12,150 bases of DNA from Lentimicrobium sp. (GCA_022758945.1 JAEMQE010000084.1:1-12150); one strand, 5' to 3'; shown: positions 5,966-12,150, numbered from the stretch's first letter. The notes: a model not told the origin generated them from the letters alone. Translations and numbers: made by a program.

Positions 5966-6016
5966 AAAACCAAAAAAACCGCTTCTTTCGAAGCGGTTTT
6001 TGTACCCGGAGCCGGA
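5966..6016. repeat. 51-bp repeat, copy B: intact terminator plus tRNA-Leu 3' end
   Basis: Sister copy of 5882-5932. Here the similarity to copy A stops inside the real tRNA-Leu gene, after its 14 terminal bases, so copy B is the parental segment and copy A the duplicate. Confidence 0.9.
5972..6001. terminator. Terminator of tRNA-Leu, symmetric and probably bidirectional
   Basis: Perfect 8-bp stem ACCGCTTC (5978-5985) with GAAGCGGT (5990-5997) and a TTTC loop; flanking A and T runs extend the pairing. Read on the minus strand it lies one base past the tRNA 3' end and is followed by seven T. Confidence 0.88.
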
Positions 6017-6082
6017 GTCGAACCGGCACGGTTTCCCACAGGTGTTTGAGACCAGCGCGTCTACCAATTCCGCCATCCGGGC
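6003..6082 (-). tRNA. tRNA-Leu (anticodon CAA)
   Basis: On the minus strand, acceptor arms GCCCGGA and TCCGGGT pair over 7 bp (first pair G-U) with discriminator A at 6003; the CCA end is not encoded. The D-arm region has AATTGGTAGACGC and the T-arm GCCGG-TTCGACT-CCGGC. The anticodon loop CTCAAAC places CAA at the anticodon, reading leucine UUG codons, and a longer variable arm (GTGGGAAACCGT) agrees with leucine. The anticodon stem CTGGT/ACCTG has one U-U mismatch at its second pair. The gene is directly followed by a strong terminator, and its last 14 bases are duplicated at 5919-5932. Confidence 0.93.
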
Positions 6083-6092
6083 TTAGCAGACA

Positions 6093-6112
6093 GAAATAAC
6101 GACAGTTATTTC
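6093..6112 (-). other. Hairpin in the 5' leader of pre-tRNA-Leu
   Basis: Perfect 8-bp inverted repeat GAAATAAC (6093-6100) and GTTATTTC (6105-6112) with a four-base loop, ending 10 bases before the mature tRNA 5' end on the minus strand. It would be part of the leader removed by RNase P. Confidence 0.55.
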
Positions 6113-6167
6113 ACGCAATAAAGAGATATTTAGTGGTAGCTAAACGTCTTTTTCCTTTAACACGGTG

Positions 6168-6175
6168 CAAATGTA
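6168..6175 (-). promoter_or_regulatory. -7 promoter box for tRNA-Leu
   Basis: The minus strand reads TACATTTG from 6175 to 6168, an exact TAnnTTTG match followed by CACC. It lies about 85 bases upstream of the tRNA. No good TTG -33 element is visible, so the call rests on the -7 box and its placement. Confidence 0.55.
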
Positions 6176-6240
6176 AAAAATAATATTAATGTTTCTAATA
6201 AAATACTCGAAATTTTCCTTTCAGAGTTCGATTTTATTCC

Positions 6241-6248
6241 TAAATTTG
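6241..6248 (+). promoter_or_regulatory. -7 promoter box for the prs operon
   Basis: TAAATTTG is an exact TAnnTTTG match, followed by CACC as in the divergent tRNA promoter. It lies about 120 bases before the prs ATG, giving a leader of roughly 110 bases. A TTT at 6219-6221 is a weak -33 candidate. Confidence 0.6.
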
Positions 6249-6250
6249 CA

Positions 6251-6290
6251 CCTCGGTAAAACGAAACACACTAACTAACTACACCCGAGG
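6251..6290 (+). other. Inverted repeat at the start of the prs leader
   Basis: CCTCGG (6251-6256) and CCGAGG (6285-6290) are perfect complements around a 28-base A/C-rich loop, starting at or next to the predicted transcription start. It could form a 5'-end stem that protects or regulates the mRNA. No known riboswitch core is recognisable. Confidence 0.4.
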
Positions 6291-6367
6291 CAAATACATC
6301 GTTTGGATAAAAACAAAATTTCTAGCCGAATTGTATGGAGCGCAGCGGAATAAAAACAACTTACTAA

Positions 6368-7309
6368 ATGTCACACTTAGAACCAGAAGCTAAAATTTTT
6401 GCGTGCTCTGAAAGTGTTTATCTCGCAGAGGTAATAGCCAAAGAATACGGAATTCCTTTAGGTAAAGTTACAATGGCAAAATATAGTGATGGAGAATTTC
6501 AACCATCTTATGAAGAGTCAATCCGGGGTTTACGTGTATTTATTGTCTGTTCTACTTTTCCAAGTTCTGACAATTTAATGGAATTATTGCTTATGATTGA
6601 TGCTGCAAAACGCGCATCGGCAAGACATATCACAGCAGTTATCCCTTATTTTGGTTGGGCAAGACAAGACAGAAAAGACAAGCCAAGAGTTCCGATTGGA
6701 GCCAAATTAGTAGCTAAATTATTAGAAACTGCTGGCGCAACAAGAATTATGACCATGGATTTGCACGCAGATCAAATTCAGGGATTCTTTGAAAAACCTG
6801 TTGATCACCTTTTTGCATCGACAATATTTTTGCCATATGTAAATAGTTTAAATCTTGAAAATTTAACTATTGCATCACCGGATATGGGAGGTTCTAAAAG
6901 AGCTTATGCGTATTCAAAGTTTTTAGAATCGGATGTAGTAATTTGCTACAAACAACGAAAAGAAGCCAACATCATTGACACAATGGAACTCATTGGCGAA
7001 GTGAAAGGCAGAAATGTAATTTTGGTAGATGATATGATTGATACCGGAGGCACATTGGCGAAAGCCGCAGATTTAATGATAGAAAAAGGAGCTTTGAGCG
7101 TGAGAGCGATTTGTACACACGCTATTTTATCTGGAAGCGCCTACGAAAAAATAGAAAATTCGAAATTACTCGAATTGATAGTGACCGATTCGATTCCGTT
7201 AAAGAAACAATCGAACAAAATAAGAGTGGTGAGTTGTGCACCTCTTTTTGCCGAAGTAATGCACATGGTACACCACAACAATTCCATTAGCGGGAAGTTT
7301 TTGATGTAA
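6368..7309 (+). CDS. prs: Ribose-phosphate pyrophosphokinase (PRPP synthetase)
   Basis: Cytosolic enzyme that makes phosphoribosyl pyrophosphate from ribose 5-phosphate and ATP, the precursor for purines, pyrimidines, NAD, histidine and tryptophan. The 313-residue length is typical. Family marks in order are KYSDGEFQPSYEESIRG (38-54), YFGWARQDRKDKPRVPIGAK (94-113), the signature DLHADQIQGFF (131-141), and the PRPP-binding loop LVDDMIDTGGT (219-229). All key residues are present. The ATG at 6368 gives the normal N-terminus. The gene is followed 66 bases later by the L25 gene with no terminator between, so the two are probably one transcript, as prs and ctc are in other bacteria. Confidence 0.98.
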   Translation: MSHLEPEAKIFACSESVYLAEVIAKEYGIPLGKVTMAKYSDGEFQPSYEESIRGLRVFIVCSTFPSSDNLMELLLMIDAAKRASARHITAVIPYFGWARQDRKDKPRVPIGAKLVAKLLETAGATRIMTMDLHADQIQGFFEKPVDHLFASTIFLPYVNSLNLENLTIASPDMGGSKRAYAYSKFLESDVVICYKQRKEANIIDTMELIGEVKGRNVILVDDMIDTGGTLAKAADLMIEKGALSVRAICTHAILSGSAYEKIENSKLLELIVTDSIPLKKQSNKIRVVSCAPLFAEVMHMVHHNNSISGKFLM

Positions 7310-7375
7310 TTCATTACACAAAAGCCAAAAGCTAATTAACAAAGAGTTTAATAATTAACTATATAAATTTTTACA

Positions 7376-7984
7376 ATGAAATCGATTACAATTAAAGGAT
7401 CAGAAAGAGAAAGCGTGGGCAAAGTTGCGACTAAAGCCTTACGTAATGCTGGAGCGGTTCCTTGCGTTATATACGGAGGAAATCAACCAGTGCATTTTTC
7501 AGCAGACGAAAGAGCATTCAAAACATTGGTTTACACCCCAAACGCACACACCGTTGTGATTGAACTTGGAGACAAATCATTCAATGCTATTTTACAAGAC
7601 ATTCAGGTACATCCTGTGTCTGACAAAATCTTACACATTGACTTCTTTCAGTTATTTGACGACAAAGAAATCACTATGGAAGTTCCTGTAAAAGTAACTG
7701 GAGTATCTCCAGGAGTACTTTTAGGAGGTGTTTTACGTTTAAACACTCGTAGATTAAAAGTGAAAGCATTACCAAAAAATCTTCCTGATTTTGTTGAAGC
7801 TGAAATTTCTCAACTTGAAATGGGAAACAAATTGTATGTTACAAAACTTGTTTCTGACAAATACAAATTATTGCACCCAGACAACACTGTTGTAGCTCAA
7901 GTAAGAATTTCTCGTGCCGCTATGAAAGCAGCTCAAGAAGCAGCAAAAGCAGCAAAAGCTCCTGCAAAAGGAAAGAAAAAATAA
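7376..7984 (+). CDS. rplY: 50S ribosomal protein L25/general stress protein Ctc
   Basis: A 202-residue long-form L25 (TL5/Ctc type) that binds 5S rRNA in the large ribosomal subunit. The N-terminal 5S-binding domain (about 1-90) includes VGKVATKALRNAGAVPCVIYGG and DIQVHPVSDKILHIDFFQL. The C-terminal beta domain (about 95-180) follows with EVPVKVTGVSPGVLLGGVL and LKVKALPKNLPDFVEAEIS. A low-complexity Ala/Lys tail (AAKAAKAPAKGKKK) closes the protein, as is common in long L25 forms. The start ATG agrees with the usual MKSITIKGSER beginning. It lies 66 bases after prs and is followed at once by a strong terminator, so it is the last gene of that operon. Confidence 0.97.
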   Translation: MKSITIKGSERESVGKVATKALRNAGAVPCVIYGGNQPVHFSADERAFKTLVYTPNAHTVVIELGDKSFNAILQDIQVHPVSDKILHIDFFQLFDDKEITMEVPVKVTGVSPGVLLGGVLRLNTRRLKVKALPKNLPDFVEAEISQLEMGNKLYVTKLVSDKYKLLHPDNTVVAQVRISRAAMKAAQEAAKAAKAPAKGKKK

Positions 7985-8004
7985 TATTTTTTCAACAATT
8001 CAAG

Positions 8005-8036
8005 AAAGCATCAGTTGTAAAACTGGTGCTTTTTTT
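8005..8036 (+). terminator. Rho-independent terminator after the L25 gene
   Basis: 12-bp stem, arms 8005-8016 and 8021-8032, with one T-G wobble and a GTAA loop, followed by an unbroken T run to 8036. It begins 20 bases after the L25 stop codon. Confidence 0.93.
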
Positions 8037-8104
8037 GTTTTATGAAGCACGACCATTTTTGTTTTCAACAACCCTTGCTCCTGCTGTTCGCTTCAATCTT
8101 TTTT

Positions 8105-8137
8105 AAACCTATAAGGTTTTAAAAACCTTATAGGTTT
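8105..8137. repeat. 33-base perfect palindrome
   Basis: 16-base arms AAACCTATAAGGTTTT and AAAACCTTATAGGTTT around a single central A (8121). Its perfection with almost no loop suggests a maintained or mobile palindromic unit, such as a REP- or MITE-like intergenic repeat. As a terminator it lacks a following T run. My impression is that similar units are dispersed in flavobacterial genomes; this is not verified here. Confidence 0.8.
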
Positions 8138-8202
8138 GGCAAAAAAGGATTTTCGCTGCCATCAGGGCTAGAGACAAACACTCGTTTTCAAAAAAACCTC
8201 TA

Positions 8203-8235
8203 AAAGCTTCCAGCCTTCCAAAGGCTAGAAGCTTT
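8203..8235 (-). repeat. Hairpin-forming inverted repeat
   Basis: Arms 8203-8217 and 8221-8235 pair over 15 positions with one C-A mismatch (8211/8227) on the plus strand, which becomes a G-U wobble in minus-strand RNA. The loop is three bases. It lies just before the predicted promoter of the small ORF and pth. Confidence 0.7.
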
Positions 8236-8257
8236 AAAAAAATTAAAAAATTAAGTT

Positions 8258-8265
8258 TACTTTTG
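8258..8265 (+). promoter_or_regulatory. -7 promoter box for the small ORF and pth
   Basis: TACTTTTG is an exact TAnnTTTG match. The ATG of the small ORF begins five bases after it, at or close to the expected transcription start, so a leaderless or nearly leaderless message is possible. No strong -33 TTG is seen in the AT-rich upstream sequence. Confidence 0.55.
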
Positions 8266-8269
8266 CAAT

Positions 8270-8350
8270 ATGCTAAAATGGTTAAACGCACTATTCTCAA
8301 AAACAAAAACAGAAGACAATACTGATGGTATGAGACCGGAGGTTCACTAA
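8270..8350 (+). CDS. Possible 26-residue small protein upstream of pth
   Basis: An ATG-to-TAA frame of 26 codons, beginning MLKWLNALFSKTK and ending GMRPEVH. The N-terminal part has an amphipathic hydrophobic pattern (Leu2, Trp4, Leu5, Leu8, Phe9 with lysines), and the C-terminal half is polar with several acidic residues. I recognise no family. In its favour are the placement right after a -7 box and 24 bases before pth in the same frame, with no competing gene. Against it are its shortness and the lack of any homology evidence. It could be a real small protein, a leader peptide that affects pth translation, or a chance frame in the pth leader. Confidence 0.45.
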   Translation: MLKWLNALFSKTKTEDNTDGMRPEVH

Positions 8351-8374
8351 CACCAAAAAAACAATATAAAAAAA

Positions 8375-8944
8375 GTGAGTAATAAATTTTTAATAGTTGG
8401 ACTGGGCAACATCGGTGCCGAATATGTAAATACCCGACACAATATTGGTTTCAAAATCGTCGATTTCTTCGCTAAAAAAGAAGGAATCAACTTCGAAACC
8501 GTAAAACTGGGCGCACTTGCCGAATATAAATTTAAAGGAAGAACCTTTTTGCTGTTGAAGCCCAATACTTTTATGAATTTGAGCGGGAAAGCCGTAAAAT
8601 ATTGGATGGACAAGGAAAACATTCCGCTCGAAAATGTTTTGGTAATTACTGATGATTTAAATCTGTCTTTTGGAAAAATCCGCATCAAACCAAAAGGAAG
8701 CGACGGCGGACACAACGGACTAAAAAGCATTCACGCCATTTTAAATACGACCGATTATACCAGGTTCCGTTTTGGTATCAGTGACGAATTCAAAAAAGGA
8801 AAGCAAGTAGATTATGTCCTTGGCGATTGGGACGAAGATGAAAAAGCAGCACTTCCGGAGCGATTAGAATTGGCTTCCGAGATTATAAAATCTTTTGGAA
8901 CTGCAGGACTGGAAAATACAATGACCTCATTTAACGGAAAATAA
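8375..8944 (+). CDS. pth: Peptidyl-tRNA hydrolase
   Basis: Cytosolic esterase that releases peptides from prematurely dropped peptidyl-tRNA so the tRNA can be reused. It has 189 residues, the normal length. Active-site residues sit at family positions: Asn12 in GLGNIG, His22 in NTRHNIGF, Asn68 in KPNTFMNLSG, Asp93 in ITDDLNLSFGKIRIKPKG, and His113-Asn114 in SDGGHNGLKSI. The start is a GTG at 8375. An in-frame TAA at 8348-8350 excludes any upstream start, and translation from the GTG begins exactly at the expected N-terminus (SNKFLIVGLGN). A possible 26-codon ORF precedes it by 24 bases and probably shares its promoter. The prs-L25-pth neighbourhood matches that of other bacteria, though here a terminator and a separate promoter split it. 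Confidence 0.97.
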   Translation: MSNKFLIVGLGNIGAEYVNTRHNIGFKIVDFFAKKEGINFETVKLGALAEYKFKGRTFLLLKPNTFMNLSGKAVKYWMDKENIPLENVLVITDDLNLSFGKIRIKPKGSDGGHNGLKSIHAILNTTDYTRFRFGISDEFKKGKQVDYVLGDWDEDEKAALPERLELASEIIKSFGTAGLENTMTSFNGK

Positions 8945-9056
8945 GAAATTAGGATTCTTTCACTTTTTTATGTTATTTTGGCTCAAATTCAAACAAATAG
9001 AAACACACCATTTGCTAGATTTTTCTCAATTTATATATGCAGCTTGGTAAAATCCT

Positions 9057-9064
9057 TAACTTTG
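9057..9064 (+). promoter_or_regulatory. -7 promoter box for the secreted metalloprotease
   Basis: TAACTTTG is an exact TAnnTTTG match 17 bases before the ATG at 9082. An upstream in-frame ATG at 9037 lies before this box, so the box also argues for the later start. No well-spaced TTG -33 element is visible. Confidence 0.55.
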
Positions 9065-9081
9065 ATAAAATTTTTAATAAA

Positions 9082-11154
9082 ATGAAAACAAATACTCCCA
9101 TTTCTATCAAGATAATCTTTGCTGTATTTTGCATGTTTATCTTTGGCAACACCTATAGCCAAGATAAAAAACAAATGAACAAAACACTATTTGGAAAACC
9201 TGTTAAGGCCGGAACCATAAATCCAAATAATGGTCACATTCGATGTGCCTCAACAGAATATGAGCAATATCTCCAGGAAAAAAACCCTAAGAGATTGACA
9301 AGTGCTCAGTTTGAAGCTCGGCTTGCTCCATTAATTAATAAATACAAAGCAATGAGAACTACTTCTCAAAGTGGAGGAATAATTACTATCCCAGTCGTTG
9401 TTCACGTGATTTATGATGGTGAAGCTATTGGCGTTGCACCAAATATTACTGATGCTCAAGTACAATCGCAGATTATGGTTATGAATCAAGATTATGGAAA
9501 AATGTTAGGAACGCCAGGTTATAACACAAATCCCGTTGGTGTAGATACACAAATCCAATTTGAACTTGCCAAACAAGATCCAAACGGAAATCCAACAAAC
9601 GGAATTGACCGAGTATCCCTTAATCAACCATCTTGGTCTGATATTGATATTGACGCAACCCTAAAACCTGCCACTATTTGGGATCCTACATTATATATGA
9701 ATATGTGGAGTGTCAAATTCACTGATAATACACTTTTAGGATATGCACAATTTCCTGATGGTTCGTCTTTGGGCGGTCTTTCTACAAATGGCGGTGCTGC
9801 GAATACTGATGGGGTAGTTTCTAACTATGATGTTTTTGGCAGCAAGGCTTTTGATGATGGCTCTTTTTTATTGGATGCAACGTACAACAAAGGAAGAACA
9901 ATGTCCCATGAGGTTGGTCACTGGCTAGGATTATTACATATTTGGGGTGATTCTACTTGCGGTGATGATTATTGTGCAGATACACCTGTTCATCATGATG
10001 CTAACTATGGATGTCCTTCCCCAATTCCTTTAAGCTGTGACACTCCTCCTGTAAACGAAATGATTGATAACTATATGGATTATACAGATGATGCTTGTAT
10101 GGATATTTTTACCCAAAATCAAAAAGACAGAATAACGACTATAATTAACAATGCGGCTAGAAGAAGTTCCTTAAAAACTTCTACTAAAAATGCAGCTATT
10201 GATTTGTTTGCTAATGACGCCGAAGTTAAACTCGAAGCGTATTACCCTTCTAGTATTTGTGGAGCAGTCGCTAACCAGACTACTCAAAAAGTAACGATTT
10301 ATAATAGAGGAACGAGCAATTTAACCTCAGCAACATTAAATTATAATATAAACGGCGGGAGCAATACGGTCTATAATTGGATTGGAAATCTTACAACTAA
10401 CAAACAGGCTTCGTTTGACATAATCATTAATTCTGCCTCAAATGGAACCATAAATATAAGTATTGTAGGTGCTAATGGAGGAACTGACCAGAGATTGACA
10501 AATAATACTGACTCAGGAACTTTCATTATTCCAACAGCTCCTTCAAATTATAACTATACCAGTTATGTGTTTAGATTACAACAAGACTTGTGGGGAAGCG
10601 AAACAACTTGGAGCTTAAAAGATGGTTCTGGAACAACTTTATATAGTGGCGGACCATATACAGATAAATCTGCTTTACCATTACCTACATTAATAACTAA
10701 AAACTGGACATTAGCTAACAATCAATGCTATACTTTTACCATAAATGATTCTGCCGGTGACGGAATTTGTTGCGGCACGACCACCGGTGATGGTTATTAT
10801 GACATTAAAACAAACAGCGGTGCAATTGTTGTTACATCCGGTTCGTCTTTTACCACTAGCGAAAGCAAAACATTCACAACTAATACCCTTGGAACTAACA
10901 AATTTGAAACATCAAAAGATATTTATCTTTATCCAAATCCAACAAAAGGAACTTTAAATGTTCGCGTTCCAAGTGATTTTGGACTGCCAAATAGTTTAAC
11001 CATTAGTAACAGCCTAGGTCAAATCATTAGCCGAAAAGAAGTTTCAAAAGAAAGTGATTTAACCCTAAACACTTCATATTTAAGTAATGGAGTTTATTTT
11101 ATTACCGTTGTGAAAGAGAATCAGAAAAAAACACTGCAATTCATCAAAGAATAG
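9082..11154 (+). CDS. Secreted M43-type zinc metalloprotease with type IX secretion sorting domain
   Basis: A 690-residue exported protease of the pappalysin/cytophagalysin (M43) family. I chose the ATG at 9082 because it gives a compact signal peptide (about residues 1-26, MKTNTPISIKIIFAVFCMF through NTYS) and lies after the -7 box; the ATG at 9037 would add 15 residues. After a propeptide-like stretch the catalytic domain starts near IPVVVHVIYDG. The zinc site is HEVGHWLGLLH (276-286) with Glu277 as general base, and Met332 in DNYMDY forms the Met-turn. The cysteine-rich insert CGDDYCADTP is typical of M43. A beta-sandwich adhesion-like region follows (about 380-480), then a domain with WGSETTWSLKDGSG and DSAGDGICCG, and finally a C-terminal sorting domain (about 612-690: YPNPTKG ... 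NGVYFITV). The protein is therefore expected at the cell surface or outside. All catalytic residues are present; the natural substrate is unknown. Confidence 0.93.
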   Translation: MKTNTPISIKIIFAVFCMFIFGNTYSQDKKQMNKTLFGKPVKAGTINPNNGHIRCASTEYEQYLQEKNPKRLTSAQFEARLAPLINKYKAMRTTSQSGGIITIPVVVHVIYDGEAIGVAPNITDAQVQSQIMVMNQDYGKMLGTPGYNTNPVGVDTQIQFELAKQDPNGNPTNGIDRVSLNQPSWSDIDIDATLKPATIWDPTLYMNMWSVKFTDNTLLGYAQFPDGSSLGGLSTNGGAANTDGVVSNYDVFGSKAFDDGSFLLDATYNKGRTMSHEVGHWLGLLHIWGDSTCGDDYCADTPVHHDANYGCPSPIPLSCDTPPVNEMIDNYMDYTDDACMDIFTQNQKDRITTIINNAARRSSLKTSTKNAAIDLFANDAEVKLEAYYPSSICGAVANQTTQKVTIYNRGTSNLTSATLNYNINGGSNTVYNWIGNLTTNKQASFDIIINSASNGTINISIVGANGGTDQRLTNNTDSGTFIIPTAPSNYNYTSYVFRLQQDLWGSETTWSLKDGSGTTLYSGGPYTDKSALPLPTLITKNWTLANNQCYTFTINDSAGDGICCGTTTGDGYYDIKTNSGAIVVTSGSSFTTSESKTFTTNTLGTNKFETSKDIYLYPNPTKGTLNVRVPSDFGLPNSLTISNSLGQIISRKEVSKESDLTLNTSYLSNGVYFITVVKENQKKTLQFIKE

Positions 11155-11174
11155 TTTAGCCAGATACAGATTTG

Positions 11175-11206
11175 AGAGGATTGATTTATTTCAATCCTCT
11201 TTTTTT
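11175..11206 (+). terminator. Rho-independent terminator after the metalloprotease gene
   Basis: Perfect 10-bp stem, arms 11175-11184 and 11191-11200, six-base loop TTTATT, then T to 11206. It begins 20 bases after the protease stop codon and separates it from ribF. Confidence 0.93.
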
Positions 11207-11223
11207 ATCTGTTATTATTAGTA

Positions 11224-11231
11224 TAAATTTG
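11224..11231 (+). promoter_or_regulatory. -7 promoter box for ribF
   Basis: TAAATTTG is an exact TAnnTTTG match followed by CACC, the same extension seen at the prs and tRNA-Leu promoters. It lies 21 bases before the TTG start of ribF, leaving no room for an FMN riboswitch in the leader. A possible -33 TTT lies in the T run of the upstream terminator. Confidence 0.6.
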
Positions 11232-11252
11232 CACCAACATAAAACAAATGCT

Positions 11253-12150
11253 TTGAAGATTTTTCATTCCATAAATGATTTCCATTCCACAAAAAAAACA
11301 ATCCTCACTTTGGGCACATTTGATGGCGTGCATGCTGGTCACAGAAAAATTCTGGAAAGACTAACACAAAATGTCGAAAACGGCAAATATGAAAGCCTTG
11401 TGCTTACTTTTTTTCCGCATCCTCGGATGGTTTTACAGGAACAATCAGGAATTAAATTACTCAACACCATATCCGAAAAAATAGATTTATTAGAAAAAAT
11501 AGGAATAGAAAATCTAGTCATTCATCCTTTTGACGAAAGTTTTTCAAAATTAACAGCTCAGGAATTTGTAAAAAACGTTCTTGTAGATAAATTCCATATC
11601 CAAAAAATAATTATTGGTCACGACCATCGATTTGGAAGAGATCGTTCTGCAAATATTGATGACTTAATCGCCTTTGGCAAACAATATAACTTTGAAGTGG
11701 AACAAATTTCGGTTCAGGAAGTTAATGATGTTTCTATAAGTTCGACAAAAATCAGAAATGCCTTAATGGAAGGAAATATGACCTTGGCTAATGAGTATTT
11801 GGGCTACGAATACTTTTTGACTGGAACCGTTTTCAGAGGAAAACAATTGGGCAGAACCATTGGATTTCCTACTGCAAACCTTCAAATTGAAGAAAACCAC
11901 AAACTCATTCCTCGAAACGGTGTTTATGTTGTAAAAAGTTCCATCAACAAAAAAACTGTTTTCGGAATGATGAATATTGGATTTAATCCTACAGTAGCTG
12001 GAGAAAATCTATCTGTCGAAGTACATTATTTTGACTTTGATGCTGATTTATATGATCAGGAAATAAGAGTTTCCATAATCAAATACCTTCGTCCGGAACA
12101 AAAATTTGGCTCAGTTGACCTACTAAAAGAGCAATTAGAAAAAGACAAAA
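11253..12150 (+). CDS. ribF: Bifunctional riboflavin kinase/FAD synthetase, 3' truncated by window
   Basis: Cytosolic enzyme that phosphorylates riboflavin to FMN and then adenylylates FMN to FAD. The frame stays open to the window end at residue 299, so only about 10 residues of a typical ~310 are missing. The N-terminal FAD synthetase domain shows GTFDGVHAGH (21-30, the nucleotidyltransferase H-x-G-H), TFFPHPR, IIGHDHRFGRDR and ISSTKIRNAL. The C-terminal riboflavin kinase domain shows GTVFRGKQLGRTIGFPTANL (from about 191 to 210), NGVYVV, MNIGFNPTV and VEVHYFDFDADLY. No in-frame ATG precedes the first motif; the TTG at 11253 gives LKIFHSINDF, the expected N-terminal segment, so translation probably starts at this rare codon. 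An out-of-frame ATG-CTT-TGA at 11248-11256 overlaps it. It has its own promoter after the protease terminator. Confidence 0.95.
   Translation, partial: MKIFHSINDFHSTKKTILTLGTFDGVHAGHRKILERLTQNVENGKYESLVLTFFPHPRMVLQEQSGIKLLNTISEKIDLLEKIGIENLVIHPFDESFSKLTAQEFVKNVLVDKFHIQKIIIGHDHRFGRDRSANIDDLIAFGKQYNFEVEQISVQEVNDVSISSTKIRNALMEGNMTLANEYLGYEYFLTGTVFRGKQLGRTIGFPTANLQIEENHKLIPRNGVYVVKSSINKKTVFGMMNIGFNPTVAGENLSVEVHYFDFDADLYDQEIRVSIIKYLRPEQKFGSVDLLKEQLEKDK

Larger units (their letters stand above)
8037..8257. other. Non-coding stretch with hairpin repeats between the L25 gene and pth
   Basis: No convincing gene. It contains a 33-base perfect palindrome (8105-8137) and a second hairpin (8203-8235). 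The segment about 8073-8104 (GCTCCTGCTGTTCGCTTCAA and flanks) has the look of a degraded dispersed intergenic repeat; that is recall-based and untested. Confidence 0.45.

Noticed and set aside
5838..6029. 63-residue minus-strand ORF with an internal RLRVQKPLRKK repeat
   Set aside because: It is a by-product of the duplicated terminator and tRNA 3' end and runs into the tRNA gene; the repeat is in the DNA, not a protein feature.
8109..8306. 65-residue minus-strand ORF
   Set aside because: It covers the palindromes and the promoter region and has no protein-like pattern or promoter of its own.
9037..9081. Upstream ATG for the metalloprotease
   Set aside because: It precedes the -7 box at 9057 and would give an unusually long signal peptide; the ATG at 9082 gives a normal one.
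11208..11252. FMN riboswitch before ribF
   Set aside because: Only about 20 bases lie between the -7 box and the start codon, and no conserved RFN element is present.

Overview
This window looks like chromosomal DNA of a Flavobacterium-like member of the Bacteroidetes. The evidence is the low G+C content, the absence of convincing Shine-Dalgarno sequences, several -7 boxes fitting the Bacteroidetes consensus TAnnTTTG, and a secreted metalloprotease ending in a type IX secretion sorting domain. The core genes (prs, L25, pth, ribF) give flavobacterial-type proteins. No CRISPR array, transposase, integrase or rRNA was seen.

Layout. (1) 1-2225: an MBOAT O-acyltransferase cut by the window start, overlapping by one base with a membrane-anchored SGNH-like protein. 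This is probably an envelope or exopolysaccharide acylation pair. (2) 2270-2947, minus strand: a secreted Asn-rich protein of unknown function, sharing a convergent terminator with region 1. (3) 3350-5055: an SOS-type polymerase V operon with umuC before umuD and a CTGT-N6-ACAG palindrome covering the umuC start codon. (4) 5056-5882: a HigB/HigA-type toxin-antitoxin pair lying between two 53-bp copies of the 3' end of umuD. (5) 5882-6112: two copies of a terminator plus tRNA 3' end, a long hairpin between them, and tRNA-Leu(CAA) on the minus strand. (6) 6241-8036: prs and the L25 gene, closed by a strong terminator. (7) 8037-8374: a non-coding stretch with two hairpin-forming repeats, followed by a promoter and a possible 26-residue small protein. 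(8) pth, from a GTG codon. (9) A secreted M43-type zinc metalloprotease with a C-terminal sorting domain. (10) ribF from a TTG codon, cut by the window end.

How the genes relate. prs (PRPP), L25 (5S rRNA-binding ribosomal protein) and Pth (peptidyl-tRNA recycling) form a nucleotide and translation block similar to the prs-ctc-pth neighbourhood of other bacteria. UmuC and UmuD would form the mutagenic polymerase V after UmuD self-cleavage. The most unusual structure is the toxin-antitoxin pair inserted at the umuD 3' end. The duplicated 17-codon tail differs by one synonymous base, so umuD stays intact and a second, orphan tail lies downstream. I see no clear evidence of an entirely new biological system. 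The TA insertion, the tRNA-end duplication with hairpin, and the small ORF before pth are the best candidates for follow-up.
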